Source of the DNA: an uncultured Lachnospiraceae bacterium
Lineage (GTDB): Bacteria; Bacillota; Clostridia; Lachnospirales; Lachnospiraceae
Assembly (NCBI GenBank): GCA_947630025.1
Contig: CANRFZ010000002.1
Span: forward strand, 1-64,000
Direction of reading: 5' to 3'
DNA: 64,000 bases
Within the stretch, counting starts at the first letter, position 1. The number at the start of each line of letters is the position of its first letter. A program made the position numbers and the translations under genes. The notes beneath the pieces were generated by a model. That model was not told the origin of the DNA. It worked only from the letters and a program-made list of their open reading frames with translations, and did not search any database. Shown here one piece after another: positions 7,152-15,099 of the stretch.

Positions 7152-8893
7152 TCCACCTCAAACACTTCCTGCTTTTCTTTGTAAGTTACGCTGCCGTTTC
7201 CGACCTCGTATATCACGTCGGCGTTGCGGATCGTCGTCAGCCTGTGGGCGATGATCAGCAGCGTCTTATGGCCGTGCAGCCTGTCGATGGCTTCCATGAC
7301 CGCGCTCTCCGTATCGTTGTCGAGGGCCGACGTCGCCTCATCCAGCACCAGCACTTCGGGATCATGGTACAATGCCCTCGCGATGCCGATGCGCTGTCTC
7401 TGGCCGCCTGACAGACGGACGCCTCTGTCGCCCACATATGTGTCCATCCCGTTGGGAAGCGACTCCGTAAAGTCATAAATCTGCGCCTGCTGCAGCGCGC
7501 GGATCACGGCCTCCTCATCGATCTGCGCCTCCTCGACGCCGAAAGCGACATTGTTCCGGATCGTATCGTCCGACAGATAGATCGTCTGGGGAATATAGCC
7601 GATCTCCTTCTGCCATGTGGCCAGATTTTTGTAGATATTCATGCCGTCCGCATAGATCTTGCCATACTGTGGCGGCAGGAGGCCCAGCAGGATATCCACC
7701 ATGGTGGACTTGCCCGCGCCGGACGCCCCTATGAACGCCGTCGTCGTGCCGCGCTTAATCGTAAAATCGGCGTGTTCTATCACGTTGACCTCTCCGTCGG
7801 GATACGCATACGTAACGTTCCGAATCTCCAGCTTGTCCCGGAACCGCCAGTTCTCGTCCGCCGGCTGCCGGGCCACGTCCTCCTTATCGATCTCCGTCAG
7901 GTCGTCGTAGATCAGATCCAGCGACGGGCGCGCATACAGAACGGCGGACAGGTGCTCGTTGATCTTGCCCACGGAGGGGAGCAGCCGGAACGCCGCCACC
8001 GCAAACACCGCGAGCTGCGGCACGAACGCATCCAGGCTTTTCTGCCCGAACAGGATCTTGACGATCACGGCGGTCAGAAGTCCCGTCATACAGACCATCT
8101 CGATGATATATTTCGGGATAGTGCCGATCAGTCTGTTGAGACGCAGCACCCTGACATATCCCGCAAACTGCTCGTCATACTGTCTGATAAAGCTCTCCTC
8201 CCGGTTCAGCACCTTGATCTCTTTAATGCCGCCCAGCGACTGGTTCATCCACTGATAGATCTTGGACTTATACTGCTGCCCCTGCCTGCCCCACGCGCTG
8301 GAATACCGCTTCGAGATATAGGAAAAGACCGCCAGACAGAACAATAGCAGCGCAACCACGACAATCGTGATGGACTTGCTGACGATAAAAAGATAAATGC
8401 CGATAGCCACACAGACACAGATTTCCGCCACCATCTCCAGACTGTGGATGATCCCTTTGGTAAACTGATCCGTGTCCTCCTGCATACTGCGCTGCAGCAC
8501 GGATATGTTTTTGTTCAGGTGGAACGTATATGGCTCCCGCATATAGGCTTTCAGCAGCTTGGTTGACATCGTCCGCTGGATACGGTAGGAAAACTTGTAA
8601 ATAATATTTTTTTCCACGATGATATAAACATTTTTGACAATATAGATGGCGATAATACCCGCCGACAGGAACACCAAAAAGTGCCGGGTGTCCGTAAAAT
8701 GCAGAAAATGGTACAAAAACGACATGACGGTGCTGTCTTCCAGCGAATCCATATCCATAATCAGGTCGATAAACGGCGAAAAAACGGATATCGCCATCAG
8801 TTCCAGAAAACTGCCCGCCACCACCATGATCATCAGCAGACCAATCTGCAGCTTCTCTTTGCCCGAAAAAATATAGCCCAGTTTCTTTATCAT
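7148..8893 (-). CDS. PglK-like ABC transporter, fused permease and ATPase
   Basis: A 581-residue half-transporter: six membrane segments in residues 1-320 and an ATPase domain after residue 350 with Walker A GASGAGKSTMVD, the LSGGQRQR signature and Walker B VLVLDEATSALD. The permease resembles Campylobacter PglK, which flips lipid-linked oligosaccharide: it shares the region before the linker (FAVAAFRLLPSVGKIN) with alternating membrane helices and short loops. A lipid-linked glycan flippase is more likely than a drug exporter here, from the context of glycosyltransferases on both sides. It is coupled to the GT-D gene and follows a GT-C-like gene by two bases. Confidence 0.88.
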   Translation of the reverse strand: MIKKLGYIFSGKEKLQIGLLMIMVVAGSFLELMAISVFSPFIDLIMDMDSLEDSTVMSFLYHFLHFTDTRHFLVFLSAGIIAIYIVKNVYIIVEKNIIYKFSYRIQRTMSTKLLKAYMREPYTFHLNKNISVLQRSMQEDTDQFTKGIIHSLEMVAEICVCVAIGIYLFIVSKSITIVVVALLLFCLAVFSYISKRYSSAWGRQGQQYKSKIYQWMNQSLGGIKEIKVLNREESFIRQYDEQFAGYVRVLRLNRLIGTIPKYIIEMVCMTGLLTAVIVKILFGQKSLDAFVPQLAVFAVAAFRLLPSVGKINEHLSAVLYARPSLDLIYDDLTEIDKEDVARQPADENWRFRDKLEIRNVTYAYPDGEVNVIEHADFTIKRGTTTAFIGASGAGKSTMVDILLGLLPPQYGKIYADGMNIYKNLATWQKEIGYIPQTIYLSDDTIRNNVAFGVEEAQIDEEAVIRALQQAQIYDFTESLPNGMDTYVGDRGVRLSGGQRQRIGIARALYHDPEVLVLDEATSALDNDTESAVMEAIDRLHGHKTLLIIAHRLTTIRNADVIYEVGNGSVTYKEKQEVFEVE

Positions 8894-8895
8894 TC

Positions 8896-10677
8896 CTAAT
8901 TTCCTCCCGGCAGAGCGTCGTGCTCATTCACCGTCTCCTGCGTATAGGGATCGAACGCTCCCGTGTTTTCGTTGCGCGCAAACAGCTTTGCAAAGGGATC
9001 GGTATAGGACAGTGCACAGACTATAACCGCAGCCATAGCGCCGACCGCCAATCTTTTCTTCCATCTGCCGCCTTCCGCAGACTGCCAGCCCGCGGACGCG
9101 ATTTCCGTCTTCATGCCCAGCAGACACGACCTCCACTCCGCCAGCCCGCAGACGCCCAGCGGAAGCAGCAGCGGAAAGTACAGGATGGAATAAAGCCCTT
9201 CCGCCTCCCAGAAAATATGAAAGAGAAACCCGCCCACAAAAGTCACCGGCAGCAGGATCTCCGCCATGCCGCTCTTTTTAAAACGGCGCAGCGCATACAG
9301 GAACGTCCCCGCCAGAACCCATGTCTGCAGCAGATTCGCCCAGAAGATAAACAGATACCGCCCGGCGCCGTGCAGGAGCCACGACAGGCCGCCCGCGCCG
9401 TCCCTGCCGTCGATCACCCACAACGACTGAAACGTCGGATTGTTCCACTGGGAGGAGATCTTTTTTACAAAAAAGCTGACGCTGGTGGAAAAATCCTTGG
9501 GATATCCCGCCAGAATCCGCATGATCTCCGTTCTGACGGCCGCGGACGTCTTCTCATAATCATAATCGTTCTCAATATAAACCCCGTTGTTATATCCGTT
9601 ATACCAGCCGGGCGCCGCCTTGCCGTCCTGCAGTCCCATCGCAATCCACGCGGTCATGGGAATCCCTTCCACCCGCTCCTGCCCGCTGGCGCTTCTGATA
9701 CACGCATCGACGCCCAGCCGCCCGGCCCAGAAAAATAAGAGCAGCGCCGCCGCCATGACCAATCTGGACAATAGCTTCTTACGGCCTTCCTTATGTCCGG
9801 CCAGACATTTTAACAGAAGGTATACGAGCTGCGCGATCATAAAAATCACATAGTTGGACTTCACCACGGTGGCGATCCCCATACTCAGACCGCCCAGCAG
9901 CAGACGGCAGACCGTAGGCCGCTGCTCATACCGCAGCATCATATAAAACGACAGGAGCGCAAACGCCATGCCGACCACGGTGCCGTACAGAAACGTGGCA
10001 TACAACAGATACGGCGCAAACAGAATACCCATGCACGCCGTACCGATCTGGCAGAGCCGGCCCCTGCGCTGCTCCCCGCCCCACAAGAGCCCTGCGATCT
10101 TCATAAACAGATAATAGGTCATCGCAATCCAGAGGCAGTTGACAAGCTGGAACGCGATGTGGTTCCCGTTGCCGAAAATAAGCGACAACAGGCGGAAATA
10201 CAATACCGTTCCCATCTGAAAGGGAAAGACGAACAGATAGTCTCCCCTGTCAAAATCGGAATAAATATGCTGATTGAGTCTTGCCGCCGCCTCCACTACG
10301 TGCCTCTGGTCGAACTTCGGTTCATACTGTCCCGCCAGCACGACGGCGACGGCCAGAACGCCCACGGCGGCACAAATGCAGACTCCCATATATCTGCCGT
10401 TCCACAGACGCCGGATTCTGTCCGGGCGCACGGAAACCAGCAGCAGGGAGAGCAGGGCAAACGCCGCGATATGAACCGCCCAGTGGTCGCGGATATAGAA
10501 GGTGTGCTCGACGTTTACCTCCATGTCCCCCGACGCGGTGGCATAACTGTAGGAACCCAGATAGCAGGTGCTGAATATGCTCGCCACCAGCAGGTAGCCT
10601 ATGATCGCCGCGAACAGGAGCCAGATAAACCGTCTGCCCAGCTCCGCCGGCCCGATCCCGGCTTTTTTATCTGACAT
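8896..10677 (-). CDS. Large polytopic membrane protein, GT-C/GT39-like
   Basis: A 593-residue protein with about eleven membrane segments. A first large extracytoplasmic loop and a second acidic loop (EPKFDQRHVVEAA near residue 120, then YSDFDRGDYLFVFPFQ) resemble the aspartate-bearing loops of GT39/PMT-like enzymes that use polyprenyl-phosphate sugars. A long polar C-terminal tail ends in an acidic stretch. The start overlaps the radical SAM gene by 11 bases. The substrate could be supplied by the DPM1-like enzyme at 2598-3317, an inference from family pairing only. Confidence 0.7.
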   Translation of the reverse strand: MSDKKAGIGPAELGRRFIWLLFAAIIGYLLVASIFSTCYLGSYSYATASGDMEVNVEHTFYIRDHWAVHIAAFALLSLLLVSVRPDRIRRLWNGRYMGVCICAAVGVLAVAVVLAGQYEPKFDQRHVVEAAARLNQHIYSDFDRGDYLFVFPFQMGTVLYFRLLSLIFGNGNHIAFQLVNCLWIAMTYYLFMKIAGLLWGGEQRRGRLCQIGTACMGILFAPYLLYATFLYGTVVGMAFALLSFYMMLRYEQRPTVCRLLLGGLSMGIATVVKSNYVIFMIAQLVYLLLKCLAGHKEGRKKLLSRLVMAAALLLFFWAGRLGVDACIRSASGQERVEGIPMTAWIAMGLQDGKAAPGWYNGYNNGVYIENDYDYEKTSAAVRTEIMRILAGYPKDFSTSVSFFVKKISSQWNNPTFQSLWVIDGRDGAGGLSWLLHGAGRYLFIFWANLLQTWVLAGTFLYALRRFKKSGMAEILLPVTFVGGFLFHIFWEAEGLYSILYFPLLLPLGVCGLAEWRSCLLGMKTEIASAGWQSAEGGRWKKRLAVGAMAAVIVCALSYTDPFAKLFARNENTGAFDPYTQETVNEHDALPGGN

Positions 10678-11668
10678 AACTGTTCTCCTTTAAACTGTAT
10701 CTGCCGCCTTTCAAAAACTTATGCCGGATCACCCACCATGCCGGCACCCAGATATATCTGTGCATGGCGGGGGAAGCGCTGCCGATCATCCAGCAGTTCC
10801 TGTCGCATTTCTTCGTGCATTCCCTGACCTGCCGCGCCTGCTCGGAATGCCATAGCTCGTCCCACGTCTGTTCGCGCAGATTTCCCATCACCGCTTTCTG
10901 CGCCATGCCGTTGCAGGGGATCACGTCGCAGAACGGATCGATAAAAAAGGCGTTTCTGGACATATCGCAGGGCAGCAGCCGCTTGTTGCCGTAGATATAA
11001 TTGATCAGTCCGTGGTTAAAATAGGCGCGGAACCATTTCTTGGGCGATCTGCTCTTTAAAAGCTCGTTGATCAGCTTTTCAAAATTCTGCGCCACCTTGT
11101 ACTTGTCGTTGATCTTATTATCCGTCTTTCGGAAATAAAAGGAATTGTGCAGGGCAGCCGTCGCAAACTCCATCCCCATATCGTTGGCGATATGATACAA
11201 CGGCACCAGATCCTCGCAGTTCATATCCTGCACCGTCATGCCGAATCCCACATCCGGGTGCCCCATCTCCACAAGCGTTTTCAGCGTCTCATATCCCCGG
11301 CGGAAGCCGTCCGGAATCCCGCGGATCGCGTCGTTGGTCTCCTGCAGCCCTTCGATGCTAATGCGGATTCCCACTTTGGGAAACTCCCGGCAGAGCGCGA
11401 TGATCCGGTCGGTAAAATAGCCGTTGGTGGATATGACAATCCTGTCGGATTTTCGGTACAGTTCCCGCACAATGTCAGGAATATCCTGCCGGATAAAGGG
11501 CTCTCCGCCGGTAATATTCGTAAACGCCATCTCCGGCAGTTTTTTGATGTCCTCCAGCGTGATTTCTTCTTCCGGTCTGGTGGGATCTCTGAAGCAGTCG
11601 CACATATTACAGTGCGCGTTGCATCTGTAGGTTACGATGACCGTTCCGTATAGTGTTCTCCGTGCCAT
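10667..11668 (-). CDS. Radical SAM protein with SPASM-like C-terminus
   Basis: A 333-residue protein. The radical SAM core has the iron-sulfur motif CNAHCNMC at residues 16-23 and TGGEPFIR about 45 residues later for SAM binding. The C-terminal part has several further cysteines (PCNGM, then CTKKCDRNCW), consistent with a SPASM-type auxiliary cluster domain. I chose the ATG at 11668, where homology to the family begins and a G-rich RBS precedes; the open frame upstream runs through two copies of an intergenic repeat and is not a real N-terminus. Such enzymes modify peptides or sugars by radical chemistry; the substrate here is not predictable. Confidence 0.85.
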   Translation of the reverse strand: MARRTLYGTVIVTYRCNAHCNMCDCFRDPTRPEEEITLEDIKKLPEMAFTNITGGEPFIRQDIPDIVRELYRKSDRIVISTNGYFTDRIIALCREFPKVGIRISIEGLQETNDAIRGIPDGFRRGYETLKTLVEMGHPDVGFGMTVQDMNCEDLVPLYHIANDMGMEFATAALHNSFYFRKTDNKINDKYKVAQNFEKLINELLKSRSPKKWFRAYFNHGLINYIYGNKRLLPCDMSRNAFFIDPFCDVIPCNGMAQKAVMGNLREQTWDELWHSEQARQVRECTKKCDRNCWMIGSASPAMHRYIWVPAWWVIRHKFLKGGRYSLKENSYVR

Positions 11669-11694
11669 AATGTGCCCCCGCTGCTGCCTGTTTT

Positions 11695-11741
11695 GCTCCG
11701 CATCGTCCGCCATGCGCAACCAGCACTCCGTGCTGCTTGCT
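11695..11741. repeat. 47-bp direct repeat, copy 1
   Basis: Identical to 11773-11819. The unit contains a CAGCAC/GTGCTG hairpin and a CGCAT/ATGCG hairpin. It fills most of the gap upstream of the radical SAM gene. Confidence 0.9.
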
Positions 11742-11772
11742 CTGGCCCAATCATATTCAGATAAAATCCGAT

Positions 11773-11819
11773 GCTCCGCATCGTCCGCCATGCGCAACCA
11801 GCACTCCGTGCTGCTTGCT
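11773..11819. repeat. 47-bp direct repeat, copy 2
   Basis: Exact second copy at a period of 78 bases. The two are separated by 31 bases of unrelated sequence. There is no third copy, so this is not a CRISPR array. Confidence 0.9.
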
Positions 11820-11836
11820 TATGTCGGATGTTCGTC

Positions 11837-11882
11837 AAGTATATCAGTAAAAATATGCAAGCATATTTTTACTGATATACTT
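11837..11882. repeat. Perfect 22-bp inverted repeat spanning the GT4 stop codon
   Basis: Arms 11837-11858 and 11861-11882 are exact reverse complements with a two-base centre. One arm contains the last codons (K-V-Y-Q and TAA) of the GT4 gene at 11869. In RNA this is a long AU-rich hairpin. There is no U run after it on the minus strand, so a role in transcript stability or as a processing site is as likely as termination. Confidence 0.85.
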
Positions 11883-13155
11883 TCCTCACTATTTTATCAC
11901 AATATTCCCGAATTGTATCGAATTTTATATTTTTACAGTTTTCCCTGTATTTTTGGCACAGTTCTGGCTGATTCCAGAGGGCCCTGATATGCTCTGTCAG
12001 CTCCTCGACATCGCCGCCGCGGAACAGTTCGCCCGTCCGCCCCGCCTGCACCAGCTCCGGCGCGCCGCCCAGATCCGAGACCAGCACGGGCGTGCCGTAC
12101 ATCTGGGATTCCATCACGGAAAACGGACAGTTCTCATACCACTCCGACGGATAGACGCTGAACCGCGCGCCCTCAATCAGCCCGCGCAGCGTCTCTCCGC
12201 TCACAAAACCGCGGTTTTCCACGTTTGGCGCTTCCTTCAGGCGGTCTTCCAGCGGGCCCGTTCCCGCAAAGACAAAGGGGATATCCGGCAGCGCCCTGCA
12301 GGATTCCAGCAGGGTTCCGGTGCCTTTTTCCTCTGCAAACCGCCCAAAATACAATACGTAATCTCCGACCGGCGCACGCCCCGCTGTGTCCGTTGTTCCG
12401 CCGTCCGTCATGCGTTGTCCGGCAGGCGCGGCGCTTCCTTTCGACTGCCCGGCGTCCGTCGCGGCGGCGTCATCTTCTCTTTCGATAAAATTATGCAGCA
12501 TCACCGTTTTGCCCGCCAGCAGCGGATCGGTATCCAACTGCTTTTTCATAAATTCGCTGGGACACACGATCACATCCACCAGACCGTAGGTTCTGCGCAG
12601 GGCGTAATATTTGGCCTCCGCCGTTCCCAGCAGGCTCTTGAGCCGTGAGTTGTGAATACATCTGTTCCGGCTGCACTGCGCGTAATTTCCGCCGCGGCAG
12701 GCGAAGCAGATCTCTCCGGTGGACGGAATCCGCATCATGTGATTGGGACATACCCACTGGTAGTCGTGGGCGGTATACACGATCCGGCACCGCCGCCCGT
12801 ACCGTTTTTCATACGCTTTCACCGCATAGATGACGGAGGGCGTCAATTGGAAATTGATATTGTTCAGATGCACCACATCCGGCCGGAAATCCTTCAGCAC
12901 GCGGCGCATCTTGCGCTTGGCCTCCCCCGAATAGATGATCCGGAACGGATAGAGCAGCTTTTTGAGGCCGCCGCCGTGGAAATCCATATCCGTCGTATAA
13001 CATTCCGCATGGTTTCCGACGATTCTGCCGGAATGTTCCATGCCGAAATACTGCACTTCATGCCCTTCCTTCTGCAGTTGCCCGCCCAGCTTGAAAATAT
13101 AAGTTTCCGAACCGCCGTTGGGATGCAGGAACTTATTCACCATCAGAACCTTCAT
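11869..13155 (-). CDS. Glycosyltransferase family 4
   Basis: A 428-residue GT-B enzyme. It begins MKVLMVNKFLHPNGGSETYI, with the glycine-rich acceptor loop, and has YPSEWYENCPFSVMESQMYG near residue 345 as the donor-binding element. Between the two domains, near residues 225-260, is a low-complexity stretch rich in A, G, D and T that GT4 enzymes normally lack; it looks like an inserted linker. ATG 13155 has GGAG seven bases upstream. The stop codon lies inside a 46-base palindrome. Donor sugar unknown. Confidence 0.88.
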   Translation of the reverse strand: MKVLMVNKFLHPNGGSETYIFKLGGQLQKEGHEVQYFGMEHSGRIVGNHAECYTTDMDFHGGGLKKLLYPFRIIYSGEAKRKMRRVLKDFRPDVVHLNNINFQLTPSVIYAVKAYEKRYGRRCRIVYTAHDYQWVCPNHMMRIPSTGEICFACRGGNYAQCSRNRCIHNSRLKSLLGTAEAKYYALRRTYGLVDVIVCPSEFMKKQLDTDPLLAGKTVMLHNFIEREDDAAATDAGQSKGSAAPAGQRMTDGGTTDTAGRAPVGDYVLYFGRFAEEKGTGTLLESCRALPDIPFVFAGTGPLEDRLKEAPNVENRGFVSGETLRGLIEGARFSVYPSEWYENCPFSVMESQMYGTPVLVSDLGGAPELVQAGRTGELFRGGDVEELTEHIRALWNQPELCQKYRENCKNIKFDTIREYCDKIVRKVYQ

Positions 13156-13215
13156 AGCCGCACTCCGTTTCCAAAGCCCGGCGCGCCATGCTGACGACAT
13201 GACTGCGGACTGTTT

Positions 13216-15099
13216 TTACATCCATCTGCTATTGTATATCAAGATGTCGTCATAGACCGGAATCTGTCTTCTTACTTTTTCGTCGTTATACCGGTACGTC
13301 CACCCCTGATAGACGGAGGCGTCGTATTCCGGCAGATAATCGAACTCCGCGCCGTCCATGACTTCTATGACGTCCACCACGCCGTCCCGGTTGGCAAACG
13401 TCACGGTGTGCATCTCGCCGCTGGAGGGCGGGACAAATTCTTCATGCGCGACTCCCCATTCCACACACAGTTTGTTCAGCCGTCTGGCGATAAAATACTT
13501 GGTGTATTTTACGTTGGCGTCAAAATCCGCAAATTTGCCGCCGGCCCCCTGCTCCGCGCCGTACATCTCCTGCCATCTCACCGCGTCCATGCCCACGGAG
13601 GCCCGGATCTGCTGCGCATACCTGTCTATTCCCGCATCCAGAAGTTCTTCCAGATATGGCAGGAGTTCCTCGTAAGCGCCCGCCACATACTGCCGGAAAC
13701 GTGCGTCGTCATAGAGCTGCGCATACCATTTCAGCCGGATGTCTTCCTGCAGGCAGATGTTTCTCACGTTGTCGTCATAATCGTATCCGCTCTCGGTGTC
13801 CGAATTGCGCTCGCCGAACGCATTGTCATAGTCCCACGCCGGCCCCGTATACAGAGTGTCGTCGCCTCTTTCTTTGTAAAAAAACAGGCTGGTCAGCCCG
13901 GCATCCGTATTCAGCGAAATTTCATCCGTCAGGTATCTTTTCCCCAGACTTTCCAGGTCAAGGTATTCCCAGACGTTGTCGTCATGGTTCTGCACCATTC
14001 GGTCGATATCCTCGACAAAAGACTGTATATATTGGATCTGCCGGGCAGAGGCATGGGCCGGTTCCTGCACCGTGAACTGATCTCCAGCTGAGGTAATAAA
14101 TCCGCAATTCTCCGCCTCATAATGGCCCGGATAGTCCTTTTCGATAAGATAGCCGCCCGTGATATCGCCCTCGTCGTCTATCAGATATCCCTTGTTGTCT
14201 TCCTCCTGATAGGTCTGCGCCTGATCGATGTCATCACAGTATCTTTTGTTCTCCTTCTCCAGATCCGTAATCTCGATCCGCCCGTCGCCCACCGAGACCG
14301 ATTCCGTCAGAAGATAGATACCCGCATACTCGCCGTTTAAGTAGAGATCCGTCCACGTTCCCTGAATATGGTAGGCAATTCCCAGTTGTTCCGCAATATC
14401 CAGCGCGATCTTGTTGTCCATCTTACTGCCCTCCCTGCAGAGAGCCAGCAGTTTCCACTTATCTCCTTTGTCCATCCCGCACAGGGGATATTTTTCGGAT
14501 AGCTTAATCCCATAAGGCTTCTTACTGTATACAAAGGTCGAATTGCCCCTTGTCGATATCCTCTCCAGCCTGCCCTGATACTCCGTATTGCCGTCCTCAC
14601 GCACCACGCGGATTTCGCCGGTCTCCTCGTTCTCCTTATTCTCATGCAGATACGCCATGCTGCCGCTGGCCGTGTCGATAAAGATCGCCGGAATATTTTC
14701 CGACTTCATAAACGAGAGCTCATACGTCTGTACTTCTTCTTCCTGGCCGACAATCTGCATCCGGTATCCGGCGCCCTCCTCCCATGTAAAAACGGCGCCC
14801 TCCTGCAGCCGTCTGCCGTCCATCCACACACTGCATCCCGCCAAGTCCCCCACCGCTATCTTGTGGCTTTGGACGCAGGAAGGCAGGAAAAACCATGACC
14901 GGGAATCGTTGTCCCCCCCCCAGAGCCTCACGGCGCTGCTGCCCTGTCCCGTGCGCACATCGATATAAGGCGTCTTCCGGGCGTCGATCTGCAGCACGGC
15001 TCTATGGGCATCCGCATAACGGATGCCGCAGACGCCCGCCAGTGTCAATATGGCCAATATCCCTGCCAAAAGATATCTTTTGCGCATGATATGTCTCAC
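13216..15099 (-). CDS. CotH kinase-like protein, membrane-anchored
   Basis: A 627-residue protein with an N-terminal signal-anchor (about residues 8-26) and a large external domain. It shows CotH features: RGNSTFVYSKKPYGIKL near residue 195, KWKLLALCREGSKMDN with the conserved basic and D-N residues, and GPAWDYDNAFGERN near residue 425, equivalent to the metal-binding aspartates. Spore-coat CotH proteins are atypical secretory protein kinases; members in polysaccharide loci have no proven substrate. The start is GTG 15099 overlapping the upstream stop, or ATG 15087. A G9 tract near codon 60 (14913-14921) is in frame here. Confidence 0.82.
   Translation of the reverse strand: MRHIMRKRYLLAGILAILTLAGVCGIRYADAHRAVLQIDARKTPYIDVRTGQGSSAVRLWGGDNDSRSWFFLPSCVQSHKIAVGDLAGCSVWMDGRRLQEGAVFTWEEGAGYRMQIVGQEEEVQTYELSFMKSENIPAIFIDTASGSMAYLHENKENEETGEIRVVREDGNTEYQGRLERISTRGNSTFVYSKKPYGIKLSEKYPLCGMDKGDKWKLLALCREGSKMDNKIALDIAEQLGIAYHIQGTWTDLYLNGEYAGIYLLTESVSVGDGRIEITDLEKENKRYCDDIDQAQTYQEEDNKGYLIDDEGDITGGYLIEKDYPGHYEAENCGFITSAGDQFTVQEPAHASARQIQYIQSFVEDIDRMVQNHDDNVWEYLDLESLGKRYLTDEISLNTDAGLTSLFFYKERGDDTLYTGPAWDYDNAFGERNSDTESGYDYDDNVRNICLQEDIRLKWYAQLYDDARFRQYVAGAYEELLPYLEELLDAGIDRYAQQIRASVGMDAVRWQEMYGAEQGAGGKFADFDANVKYTKYFIARRLNKLCVEWGVAHEEFVPPSSGEMHTVTFANRDGVVDVIEVMDGAEFDYLPEYDASVYQGWTYRYNDEKVRRQIPVYDDILIYNSRWM
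14913..14921. repeat. C9/G9 homopolymer tract in the CotH-like gene
   Basis: Nine C on the plus strand, coding for W-G-G-D near residue 60 of the CotH-like protein. The frame is open at nine; gain or loss of one base would truncate the protein close to its N-terminus. Confidence 0.9.

Noticed and set aside
11695..11819. CRISPR array
   Set aside because: Only two repeat copies, one 31-base spacer and no cas genes.
11669..11838. N-terminal extension of the radical SAM protein and a small gene over the 47-bp repeats
   Set aside because: The extra residues come only from translating the two repeat copies; family homology starts at 11668.
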